Source: Polydactylus sextarius
Taxonomy: Eukaryota > Chordata > Actinopteri > Polynemidae
Direction: 5' to 3'
Assembly: GCA_016801845.1 (NCBI GenBank)
Contig: CM028914.1
Span: 13,673,272-13,737,271 of the forward strand
Length of the DNA: 64,000 nucleotides
In this document: positions 10,670-40,934 of the stretch, in pieces
Layout of the letters: each line of letters opens with the position of its first letter
Position numbering within the stretch: the stretch's first letter is position 1
Notes under the pieces: generated by a model
The model's database searches: none
What the model was told of the DNA's origin: nothing
What the model saw: only the letters and a program-made list of their open reading frames with translations
Program-made: the position numbers and the translations under genes

Positions 10670-13600
10670 GTCGGATGTGAGCATGATCCGACTGTAATGC
10701 GCCGCCGATCGTTTTCTTTCATCAACCGGCAGCGTCGAGTTCGAGCGCGTTATTAAACAGCTGATTCGCAATAAACCATCGGGGGCTTTCTTGTGGTTCA
10801 GTGTTGTGCTGATCCGTATCAGCGCTGGGGGCGACTAAGTGGAAATAAAGAGAGGAAAAAAACTGAGAACAGCTTGGAAGATGTGTCCTTCATCTCAGCG
10901 CGGTGCCGATTCTCTTCCCGATCGGCGATTTTTTATTTGTTTTGTTTAAGGTGAAGCTTTAATTGTGTTTGATTTTAGAAGTAGAGGATAATAGCCGGGT
11001 TGTGTCTGGACTCAGTGATCTATGAGCACCGGAGGCTTTTCTGCGGTACCAGCATATGGTCTGCAGTCGCACATTTGAGGATAAGGAGCTAGAGAAGAGC
11101 CCCCGGTTCACCCTGCTATAACTTGATCCTATATAGGAAGATGACATCCCAACTTTCAGCAGACTTCCACAAAGTATGATCACCCCCCACCACCACCACC
11201 AACACCACCCCCTCATCCTACACCCCCCCTCCTCCCTCCCTCTTTCAATATATCTGCATATTTGCAAACACGGGCCCATTTTATTCGCACCTACCAAAGC
11301 AGATCCGAGTAGAGGGGAGGGCTCCCACAGTCCGAGCGGTCCGTCTCTCAGCCTGCCGTGCAGAATGGGTGACAAAAAAGAAAGGGCAGGAGGGGAAAAA
11401 AAGCTTATTCTCCGTGAACACAATCCTACAGAGTGGCTGTCTGTTAATGACAAATGTGAAAAAGAAAAAAAATATTCACCGTCAGTTAATTCGGAAAAGC
11501 GTACTTTCTCAGAGGGCTGAACGCGTGGGTTCCCCCAGCTTTCTCGGTCCTTGCAATCCCACCTCTACATCCCCGCTTGCAGAGAGGAACATGCAAACAC
11601 ATTTCATAGATTTTTGGAGCCTCGCGGAAAAACCGAACTGGACTTTTTCCGGCGGTGCGCGCGCGCCTCAGCTGAGGCAATAATAAACCGAGGCCAGAGG
11701 GTTCAGCTGAGTGTGGCTGACTCCAGGACAGCTGGAGAGAGAGGTGCTGTTCCACAATAAAACAGTGGCACTGTGTGAACTCTCTTTTAGTATCATGTTA
11801 TTTTTTCATTCATTATAAAGATTAGCAGATTATTTGGCACAAAAAAAACATATTTGGATAAAGTGGGATGTTTTTGTATAATTAAAGTAATTCAAATATA
11901 ATGTGCTAAAAGAAAATATCATGAAAATGTTAATTTATTGTGTTACTTGTTATATAGAGTGACCTCTTATAACACGTTAAATGGTGCGGTCAGTTCACTT
12001 TTCTTTCATGTGTTTTTTTTTTTTTTTTTTGACATCAGAGGTTATCAGCTATGCAAAAGCTGACAAAACGCAACTCGGCTCCATCCTCTCCCTCCGCCTC
12101 AGAGTCCACTCCACCTCTTTCGACTGCCCTGTCTGCTGGCAGGCGGCCAACCCAAGTGTGTGGAAATGACACCGCCAGGGCGGCAGAGATTTTCCTTCAT
12201 TTCTCTCCTTCCCGATCGCAGACTGGCTGACATTGGCTAGAAAGTGGAGCAGCTCGTCAGGGACAATCAATGCGAATCGATCGAGCTGTGCGGTTGAGGC
12301 TCCAGAGCTGGAAAATATCGCGGCAGCTGAAGAGAGAGGGAGAGGGAGAGAGACACACACAGAAAGAGGAGGGGGTGTTCAACCAACTCTCCCAGTAGCC
12401 AAACAACCTCCCTGCAAACAAATATGCTCTGGCTCTGATAAATATGACACTTAGTCTACTTTGTAAATGCTTAAGTCAGATGCGTAATTGCGCAATTTGT
12501 GTTACAGACGCATAAACAATGAAGATATTCAGCCAAACAAGTTATTTTATGTTTTATTGACTTTGTGATATTTTTAAATAATATAAATAGCAAAACATAC
12601 AAAATCATAAAAATAACTCTGTCAGTGTTACACAAGGCTGTTTCACTAGTGTCTTAAGTCTTTAAATAAGATGACACAAAAATTGAAAGTTCTAATTCTG
12701 AAAGTTCATTAGTTTAAGTTTAAAATTTATTGTAAACAAACACAATCAATTGCGTCCTAAAGTTTAAAAAGACACTATGTTCAGGTGACATCTATTTTAA
12801 CACCAATCAATGATGTTCTCTAACTTTCATCCAAGTTCGTCAGTACAAGAGTCATTCATCAATCATTTATTACAATGATGGATTATTACGGAGTGTAACT
12901 GCCTAATTAAATCCTTCTCCAGATACGTTGAAGGAAATGTGCATGGCCACGGGGAGCTGCTACCACAAAGACGGGGGAATTATGCAGCTACAACAAAGAG
13001 AGGACTTTAGTGCAAAGTGTAACGTGTCGCAAAATCACCTCACATCACCTCTGAATTTTTTTATTTATCTATTTAAATTTTTTTGATCTGTCTGTTCCAC
13101 ACTTTGGTTTTGTTTTTGTTTTGACATTGATTCTTTCAGTTTCACATAAAGTGATTTTTCAAAACAAATAGATCAACTAAATAAGTTTCACTTCCATCGG
13201 TCCGAACAGAAGAATATTGAGATTATTATTATTATAATTAGAAAATACATTTTGGAGGAAATAAGTTAACTTGCCCGCACATGTTTTGCACTTTTTTTTC
13301 TTCAACACATCAGATAAAATGTTAAATGTTATAAAATCTACAAAACTTTCACTGGTCTGCTGCCAAACTAATGTTGGGTGATGCTATTTCCTTGTATGTA
13401 CAGATGAGGTGTTGTTTTTTGTAATTGCTGAAAGTTCAAGAATGTTGCGCTCTGGTGCCGGATGTGACACTGGTGTTAAACATGTTGACGTCTACATCCT
13501 ATCTACATGTAAACATCACACTGCTTCATTCACTGGCACACCCCTGTGACCACCACTCAGTTGCATGAAAGACTAAATTTCAGCTGTGAAAAGCATGGCC

Positions 13601-14572
13601 AGATTCATGAGTTTCATTTGAAAGCTGCATGTGTTCACCAGGAAGCTGTTATAAAGGTTATTGTCTTCCTGTGATGTATTATAAGGCAGAGTTTATGTGA
13701 TACCCACAGCTCCTCTGCTCTCTTCACTTTGGAGTTGTATGACTGAGCCCAGTCGCTGCTGGATCAATCATCGCGCTGAAATGCTGATTCACAAAATTTG
13801 ATGTTTGTGTTTGTTGAAAATGCAGCTACTGATGCTTTTTCATCAACGAGAAAAACTGTTATTATCAATCTAAACTGATGAATCTGTAATTAATTTTTGT
13901 AAAATTTGATTTCCATCCATATTTAATTACACAATTGGTTTCACTTCTTAGTGTGTAAATCACAAGACTAGTTGAGAGAACAGTTTTGGATTATATGGCC
14001 TCTTTTTTTAGAACCTCTTAATATCCAAATGACAACAGGCTCCAACATTTATTCCTTAAGCCCTGATGTAGAACAGACACCGTGTACCTGAACCAGGTGC
14101 TACTACCTTTGTGCTTTTGTTATCCAACTGACATCAATTATTACAGTTTCACTTTTATTTCTACATGTTCTGTATGTTTCCAGTCAAGGTCTAAGACTCA
14201 CAGTCACTGTAATTATAGTGTCATATGGAATGAAATGAAATGACCAGGAATCATTTTACCTCCATAAAACCTGTTCTTACCACATTCATTTTCTCTTTTG
14301 TTGCGTTCTTTGTGTCCTTTCTTTTGACCTTCTAAAGTCCTCTATCGCTGTACTGGAAAAGCAGGAATATTACACTGTAGGCTGCAATCGTATGTGTCTT
14401 TCATAGGTTGAAATGAGGGTCAAAGAGAGAAAAGCATGGACGAGATGGAGAGTCATGCATGGATAGATGGGTAGGAGGGAGTGAGCTGTGACTCTTGGAC
14501 ATGTTCTGGTGGGTGCACTGAACCCCGGAGGCTGCAGCCACACTCAGCTCTTTGTTGTTTTCGTTCTGCACA

Positions 14573-14691
14573 GGGAGGCAGGGTACTTTCCTGAGCTGGG
14601 GAGGAGGATTAGCGTTGCATGGCCTTCATCCCCAGCTGCACACATGACCAGCAACGTAGGAAAGCCCCCGAAGACAGCCCAAAAAGAGGTA
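14573..14691 (+). other. possible isolated exon (function unknown)
   Basis: An open stretch between an acceptor-like CTGCACAG and a strong donor-like GAG|GTACGTAAG. The frame through it is open and moderately GC-rich, but I recognise no protein family and no partner exons. It could be a non-coding RNA exon, an alternative 5' exon of the downstream calcineurin gene, or chance. Confidence 0.2.
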
Positions 14692-17600
14692 CGTAAGGGA
14701 TGAAGGGAGCAGGGCGAGACACGAACATCAGCTTTCTTCAATACTGAGGAATGTTGCAAGCCCTGTAAAGTCTCCAACTGATCACTGTAATGCACTTTCA
14801 ACATACTCCTCATTTCTGAGAGGCTGGCTTCTAGGTCTGCTGCTACTTTCCACAGTGTCATTCCCTGCTCACACTTAAAAATGGTCTTTCCTCTCCCGTT
14901 GTCCAGCAGCACATTCGCAGAGATGTTTTATATACAGTCTTATTATACTAAGCCTTATCAGCATCAGTAGAAATCATCAGTGTTTTACGTATCACTATAA
15001 ATCAGCAGTAATTTCTACACGGCCGCGTCACAGTCTACAGAGAGAGGCCTGTCATTGAGCTGTATCATGACATCATCCTCTTGTTATCTCTTTTCTTATC
15101 ATTCTGAATCTAGGGAAAGCTACCGTTTAATCATGTTATAATTAACCAAATTAACAAGAAACCAAACATGACAGAGTGATGGCAAACAAAGTTCTACCTG
15201 TCTCCTTTGGCCTGAAGTTCACTTCCTGTACAAAACCATAGATCATCTGTCTCCTGAAACTAACCAGCTGTTGGAGCAGATTGTTCCAGATGCTGTTTCT
15301 TTTCACAAACTCTCCACCAAACTCCCCTTTTTCATAAAAAAAAAAAAAAAAAAAAAAAAAAACTTCTAGAGCAAAGCAGCTGATTTCGCTGTTGGAAAAG
15401 AATGACTGTTTTTCTCTATAAAAATCACCCGAATCTCTAATTTTGCAAAATTGCACACTTTATCAGTTTTAAACAATCAGTTCCACTCTGCTCTTTATTT
15501 CAACTCTGGCTTGAGAAAAAAAACGAAGGGAAGAACTTCCAGCATGTAACTCCTCATAAAAACCACAAAGTGTGGTTATTACATTTGAGTTTCTGCACGA
15601 ATTGAGGAAACAAGATGCACTGGTGTTACTTCAGAGAGCTGCACAGTTGCAGGTAGGTGCATTTTTGACCCTTGCAGTGGACAATGAGAGCTTCCTGTTT
15701 TTATGCAAAGCTATGATAATCACATCCAGGCTCTTAGTTAATTCACAAACAGAGTGAATGTGGTGTATGGTGTCAGTCTTCTTATTTAACTCTTGGTTAA
15801 AAAAAAAGTGAGTTGACACTACTATTTCCAAAATATACAGCAATCAGATTGTTACACTGTGGGACAGTTAGAATGAAATTACCTATTAAGTAACTGATTT
15901 CTTTCTTCATGTCATTATATATGGAATGGTTATAATGCATTTAATTAATCAATATTGCTGTTATAAGTATCATGAGAAAAAAACAATCTATTATTAAACA
16001 TGAGACATGTTTTCTATTTATATGTGCGTGTGATGTAACTGAATCAAACACAACATGACGTGTGATTTAAATAATTACATGTGCCGTTGACAGGGCGGCA
16101 AGTAAATAACTGTGAGTTAATTATGTGGGAACGTAGCGCTGGATAAGCCACAGTATGTTAGAGTAGAGTATTTCTTAGTGCCATTTTCCCCTACACTTGT
16201 GCCAGGACAGCATGCCAGCAAAAACAGTGTTTAAAGGAGGGGTCAGTGACTGTAGCTGCCAACAGGTTATTGCCACTGCAGAAATACTTTTTTTTCTTCA
16301 GTAAATCAATTTAAAATTTGTTTTTACTTTTTTTCCGCTTTCTTTACATATGGCAGACACCTCATCCAAAACCATGGCATTTACCATGGCATGGCATTTA
16401 AGGCATCAAATGAGACTTTTATATGATTATATTTGTACAGTTGTGCAAATAATTTAGTTTATTTGGCCTCAATACTGATCAAAGAACAAGGGAGCAGCAT
16501 AAAATCTGGGATGGTTTCCTTTGTTTTTTTATATAATTTTTTTTCATCATTGTTCGTTGGTTTATGTGGACCAGCCATATTGGCATCTTCAAGGACATCC
16601 CACAGGCACCTAGGACAGGTATTGGACACTCTGCTATCAATTGAGTCTCTAAAGTGTTATAGATTTTGTGTGTGTGTGTGTGTGTGTGTTTTCCTGTCCA
16701 GCCTAAGTCAGCCACACTTTGTGTGGAGCCTCACAGCTCCACGCTGCAGAGGCTCGCTGCCTGATGAGCAACACTGGTTCCATTTCTAGAGATTTATTAC
16801 TCATCCTGCCACTAATCACATGCTCAGCCTCATCTGTCAGGAAGCAAGTGGCTCTATTGTCACGACTGACAGTATGAGGACAAAAAAGCATGACAAAATT
16901 ACATCAACAACTGTGTAGCTTGTAGCACTAATACGCAGTGTCACTGTCTCCTCAGATAATCATGTCTCTAAATCTAAACATTGCCCCTCATGTAGCATTA
17001 CCAGCCACCAGCTGTTGCTGATGTTACAGTTAAAATCAGGATTAGGGCTCCATCTAGTGGCAAGTCTGCATAGAGGCTGACATAAATAGATAAAGCATAA
17101 AAATGAATTAGGGATTAAAAAAAATATGGATAAGGAATAGGAGTTGGCTATGAAAAGTGTGTTTTATGTTGTAAACAAATTTGATACCAAAAAGATTCTC
17201 TGCTCTTCTCATGTGCTGTTGTTGTATCGATGTTCAGAGTTTTTACTCTTCAACAAATTCATTAACAATAAAAAAGTGACTTGATCAATAAAAACTTTGC
17301 CTCTGCCAGAGATGGAAATCAAAACTCATGATTCAGAAACACTCACATAAGCATAATTCATAGCCTGAATATACTCAAGATACTGTCCACATTGATTTAT
17401 TTAGAAAAACATCTTGAAGCTAAAAACCAAAATGCAAAATGAAGAATTTAGTCTACCTGCTACAAGGAATCTGAGCATCAATTTTTCATTTTATCAGTAT
17501 AAGGTCCACCAAATAGAAAATACCAAACTTACTTAGTTACAGTAAGCTTTCCTTGTTTCTGTTTTGCACAGTACCTTAGAAGACTGTATTTCTTAAGCTC

Positions 17601-18432
17601 CAAAAAAAATTAAAGCACCCAAAAATCAGAGCGTCTCTCTGCTGCTCCTTCAACTAAAATATTTGGCGTTTGCTTATTTATTCTAGTTTAGCAGCATGAT
17701 TCCTCCTACGTGTATGAGAGTTTCCTTCTGTTTGTTGGGCCTTTATCTAAAACAGTGCATCCATGATGAAATGGGATGACAGTATATCATACATTCAAAC
17801 AACCATTATACATGATCCACCTGAAACAAAGGGCACGAAACTGCCTTTTTCTTGCCTCTGATGTCCTTCAGATCTTTTATGGTCAATGATAAAAATCCTT
17901 GTTTAACACACAACATGAGCAAATGTGCCTAAATCACTTGCCTACACTTTTTGTCTAATGTGTAAAAGTCTGCCCCAAAGAAAACTAAGAACACAAGGAA
18001 CTGCAGGAAGACATTTACATAATTGAAAACATGCCATCCGTTCCAACTTTTTCAAGGTTCTTCCAAGAGCGGTGTGATCAAAGCTTCTGTTACAAGCAAT
18101 AGAAATGAAAACGAAAAACCAGCGAGCGTCACAAGCACTAAAATGAGTCACGGTCATGTTTCAAAACAGCTGTCACGACTGTTGTGGATAGCTGAAGATT
18201 TTTGAAGATACTGGTGAGCACAACTATGACATCAACTCAGTGATCAGTTAGTAAATGCAACACACGGACTAATATCATTAACTTCGATGCAATGGCATCT
18301 TTCAGTTATTATCTATGTAGGGAAATGCGGTGATTAATCTCTTTAAATATGAAAGTATTACATGTCATGTTGTCAAGCTGAGATGAATGTGTTGTAAGAT
18401 AAGACGACAGATTTAGAAGTTTCCGTACATTT

Positions 18433-18462
18433 TCACTTCTAACTCTTCTAAGTTAGAAGTGA
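18433..18462. repeat. perfect hairpin, 12-bp arms
   Basis: TCACTTCTAACT, a six-base spacer, then its exact complement AGTTAGAAGTGA. It lies in intergenic DNA about 480 bp left of the TTAA-flanked element. The arms do not extend further. Confidence 0.85.
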
Positions 18463-19068
18463 CAGGCTTCTTCAACCTGTAACAGTAACAATAATATCTC
18501 AACTATAACTATATTAACTATTTAACTAACTAACTATTAACTATAAAGCTTCTGTTGTAATAAAGAAGATAAGAAAATTTCTCAAATGTGCCAAAACAAT
18601 AAAAACCCATGTTATCTGATTCACTGTTAGAGTTTTGAGTCATAAAAAGCATAGAAAAATAAGACTTTTGTATTTTAAAGCATCTTTAAAATAAACCTTT
18701 ATATTAATCAGTGTTAGTAAACTGAATTTGGGGATTCAACAGGTTTAGGTGTTTATTAAAGATGAATGTATTATCATTATCATGTTGATAAGACTTTTAG
18801 TGTACAATACAAACAGTGAAATAACAGAAAAGGCTGCGTTTATGTTAAATGAGAAGAGGCGAGTAAATGTCACCTGCCTTCATTGGTGATCAATAGGAGT
18901 AAACGGGTTTAAAAGGTTAAATTTACAAATATACATTTAAGGGATCCGCGACTAATAAGACATGTTGGCCTTAGGTGATATAAAACACTCAATATGTTTT
19001 CGTTTTTTATATAAAATTTTAGAAAATGATTTCACTCGTACGCTGCCATTGTTGTTTACGTCTGGGTA

Positions 19069-20195
19069 GTGATGTCAAATGGTTGCGACGGTCTAGGTCC
19101 AATTCTCTTGACAGCGACACGAACTCGTCTTCTGTTCAGAACCGTAAATCAGGACAAGGCGGAAGACAGTACTCGAGATTTACATGAAAACAAAGACGAT
19201 CAGAGAAGTGAGGAAGCAAAAATGAAGGGAAATCAGTGGTGTCTTAGCTGCTACTGCTTATCAGAGCTAACTGAGAGGGAGTGTGTTTGTTGTAACGAGC
19301 GACACTTTCTGTCTGCAGCTATCCAGGGTAAGAATATGTTTCAAACTATCATATGATTTAAAAGAAAAAAGTTTAAGTGTTTACCTTAATAAGTTTGATC
19401 CGTTGTTACCAGATACTAGTGAACATCAGCTACACTTGTAGCCTTCACTTGTTGAAACTGTAACTGAGGATTCAACTGGTGGATCGTCACTTTCCTCCAT
19501 GATCGTAGTGTCCGATGGTTCAGGTGTAGCAGCGGTTCGTAGTAGTTTACATCCTAACAGGAGAGTATCCAACATGTCTTGACATTTTTTTAGCGGCTTT
19601 CACTCGCTAAAAGCGAAATGATGATGTTAGTTTCAGGTTGGATATTCAGTGACTATGTGAATAACTGTCAAATCATATGTCTGTATCAAATTTCCAACGT
19701 GAAACTAACTTCACCCACAGTCTATGACGGGGTTTATGTTTACACATAACCTGGTATCTGGATAAACAATGATATATTCATGCGTTTCTACCTTTCATCT
19801 ACATGAAAATGGAGGTTTAAATCACTGAAATCGATTATTTCTGAAGCCAAATTGGAGGTTTGGGAAAAACTCCGTTTCATGTCTGCGTGTAGCCGGAGAT
19901 CCACGTTTTTCAAATGCATCAGCGTCATGTGCGTGACGTTTGTACGTGGATTCTGATTGGCTAACGTGGCTTTATGCTTCTCTTTACACTGCCACCTACA
20001 GGCTCGGCAGAAATAGTTCTTAAACGATCTGGTGTGAACGAGGATATTATTGAAAAACAGAGAGGGAAATATCCATCCTTGTACCTCAAATACATCACGG
20101 CTGAAGTCACAAGAACACAGCCGTGGGTCTTTGGGGAGTTGTACTCCTCCACAAACATCTTCATATTCTTTCCTTATTTTCTTTTCTTGTCATGA
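19069..20195 (+). other. unrecognised two-exon Cys-rich ORF inside the TTAA element
   Basis: Exon A runs from ATG 19069 or 19072 to 19327 and exon B opens at 20002. A CAGG|GTAAGA donor and a CCACCTACAG acceptor join them in phase. Exon A ends in a cysteine cluster, WCLSCYCLSELTERECVCC; exon B gives a basic, helical-looking stretch (LKRSGVNEDIIEKQRGKYP) and runs to a stop at 20193-20195, although its last about 15 residues look non-coding. The spacing W-C-x2-C-x-C ... E-x-C-x-C-C recalls Cys-rich domains in fish transposon-borne proteins and only very loosely the P2X7 tail. I cannot name a family. It may be a pseudogene. Confidence 0.3.
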
Positions 20196-20460
20196 TGAAA
20201 GCTCTTAAGGTTTTACTTTCTCTTGCTGCCTTTGGATTGGAAACTACAAACAAAAGCTGCACAATGTGGTGTTATATTCCCTTTTCAGCCATAGCAACAG
20301 GGAAGCTCAGCGCCAGCAGCTCACCTGCAACCATTACACATCATCGACCCAGAATACATTGTGCACGCAAAACAATGTCTGCCCCCCAGAGGTCCAATTG
20401 TGTCCAAGCGTGAGGATTTTCTAAATAATGAAAATAATGAATGTGTTTCTAACTATGTTT

Positions 20461-20477
20461 TTTTTTTTTTTTTTTTT
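20461..20477. repeat. poly(T) tract
   Basis: A T run just inside the right end of the TTAA-flanked element. Many such runs occur through the window and inflate Phe/Lys-rich false ORFs. Confidence 0.7.
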
Positions 20478-20948
20478 GTAGGAGAGACCAATTGTATCAC
20501 ATATAGGACATCATGTCTTACTAGTCGGGAATGCTTTTAAAACTGTGGATCCCAAGGGTTAAACCATTCATCCATGAAAATACAATCTATGGATTTTGGT
20601 TCTGAATATTTCATGTTTTGAGTTTTGTCTAAAATCCTTAAATTCTCTGCGCCCAAGAATTGAGATCGATATCAATTTATGATGTTCCCAGGCAGCATTC
20701 ATTAATTAAAATTAGATTTTTTTTTTTTTTAAAATGAAGGTTTTAGCTATAGTCTGTGTAATAGTCCCTCAGATTAAAATGTGTTAGTTGAGGATCATTG
20801 GTTTGGAACAGATGAAAAAAGGGTACAGAGCTGAGGAGCAAGGAGCCTTACAATCCATACTCAGGGACCAGAAGTCCCAAATTAAGTTTGAATTGTGAGT
20901 TAATATTTTTAATATTTGACATTTGGTGTGTGTGTGTATGTATATGTG

Positions 20949-20952
<4 letters not shown>

Positions 20953-20986
<34 letters not shown>
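20953..20986. repeat. (TA)n microsatellite
   Basis: About 17 TA units following a TGTGTATGTA lead-in. Upstream flank of the calcineurin gene. Confidence 0.95.
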
Positions 20987-20987
<1 letters not shown>

Positions 20988-21166
20988 AGACACAAACCAG
21001 GTTTTCTGTCATACCATAACATGTGTCAAGTGTCTGAAGTGTAGTTTAATGTGTGGCAGGCTGCTGTTACAGCTGAGTAGATCAGTTTGCATATAAACCC
21101 TGGTGGTTTGTCGCCACCAAGTGAAATTTCCCTGCTGTCACTGCAATAACCCAACTGTCTGAAAAA

Positions 21167-21198
21167 TACTCTCGTGCACTCTTTCGTGCACGAGAGTA
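21167..21198. repeat. perfect hairpin, 13-bp arms, upstream of calcineurin A
   Basis: TACTCTCGTGCAC, spacer TCTTTC, then GTGCACGAGAGTA, an exact inverted repeat about 630 bp upstream of the calcineurin start codon. The arms carry CGTG/CACG cores (E-box or AhR/HIF-like words). It could be a paired protein site or a cruciform-prone repeat. Confidence 0.85.
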
Positions 21199-21339
21199 AT
21201 CAAATCGGACCTGTTTGGTTATTATGGATGTGACACGTGTTTTAAACCGCTGAGGCTCATATTTATTTTTTATATATACGCTTTCATCTTCTTCTTCTTC
21301 CGGCGTATCAAAAAAAAAAAAAATTGAGAATACCAAACC

Positions 21340-21465
21340 ATGGCGCACGATCGTGTGTGCGTGGGGGCAACCCCCGTCTCAGCGTCCATCTGATGGCAGC
21401 ATCAGGCAGTCCCGTGAAACATTTGCGTGGGAGTTCCCTTCACCGCCATGTCGGGATAGTGCACA

Positions 21466-21496
<31 letters not shown>

Positions 21497-21830
21497 TTCC
21501 CTCCCTCCCTCACTCTCCCTCCTCTTCCTCGCTCTTTCTTTCTCGGCGCATCCTCCCCCACATTAACCGCTTAGTAGCAGCAGCAGCAGCAACAGCGGCG
21601 GCAGCAGCAGCTCTAACAGCATCCAGCATCCATCCATCCATCCATCCGTGCCTGGGGAGCAGCAGCAGCAGCAGTCGTCCTACCCGGCGCAACTACGACG
21701 CACGGAGGGGGCGCATCATCCAAGTGATGCCACAGCATCAGTCGCATTTCGACAACAAATCCTCAGAGTAGATCCTAGAAAATAAGGAGGAAGAGGAAAA
21801 AGCTTCAGCCTCGGAAGACAGCAACTGCCC
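21340..21830 (+). promoter_or_regulatory. promoter / 5' UTR region of the calcineurin A gene
   Basis: GC-richer than its flanks, it ends at the calcineurin ATG (21831). It holds a CACGATCGTG palindrome near 21348, a pyrimidine tract of CT/CCCT units (about 21467-21540) and CAG/CGG tracts (21575-21612 and 21660-21675). No clear TATA box. The CAG tracts are probably in the 5' UTR, since no upstream in-frame start is needed for the family N-terminus. The exact transcription start cannot be seen. Confidence 0.6.

Positions 21831-40934
<19,104 letters not shown>

Larger units (their letters stand above)
9590..11760. promoter_or_regulatory. CpG-rich promoter-like block
   Basis: Unlike the surrounding AT-rich DNA, this stretch is dense in CG and GCGCGC words, with GA/CT, GT and CA/CGCG tracts. 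It begins with a perfect CRE palindrome (9684-9697) followed by TGCGTGCGCAGG, an NRF1-like word. No ORF here is convincing as protein. The nearest gene is minus-strand cxxc5, whose coding exon has an acceptor 5' of its ATG and therefore needs an upstream non-coding exon, so this is my preferred promoter candidate. A plus-strand non-coding transcript is also possible: CACG|GTGAGC at about 9975 is donor-like. Confidence 0.45.
11770..18930. other. intergenic non-coding DNA
   Basis: AT-rich DNA without a recognisable gene. It includes a short GC-richer segment (about 12060-12450), a possible isolated exon at 14573-14691, a poly(A) tract near 15338-15361, a GT tract at 16668-16690 and a perfect hairpin at 18433-18462. 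Open frames here are short and compositionally non-coding. Confidence 0.5.
18937..20562. mobile_element. probable decayed piggyBac-like element (TTAA-flanked, imperfect TIRs)
   Basis: Left part: TTAA (18937-18940), GGGATCC, then CGACTAATAAGACATG running to GTGATA (to 18980). Right part, read on the minus strand from 20558: CCCTTGGGATCC, a 19-base insert, then CGACTAGTAAGACATG running to GTGATA (20527-20495), with TTAA at 20559-20562 outside it. The shared inner block is about 32 bp with roughly 80% identity, inverted. A TTAA target site and an outer CCC...GGG edge are hallmarks of piggyBac transposons. The left tip seems to have lost about 5 terminal and 18 internal bases. No DDE transposase is visible, so it would be non-autonomous. 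It may have picked up the small two-exon ORF inside. Confidence 0.5.

Noticed and set aside
11360..11520. Small plus-strand ORF starting MGDKKERAGGEKK
   Set aside because: 51 codons from that ATG, no recognised family, no splice partners. It lies in A-rich 5'-flank-type sequence, so the evidence is not enough.
19069..19356. Calling the Cys-rich ORF a P2X7-like gene
   Set aside because: Only the rough Cys/Trp spacing is similar; the flanking sequence lacks the other conserved P2X7-tail motifs.
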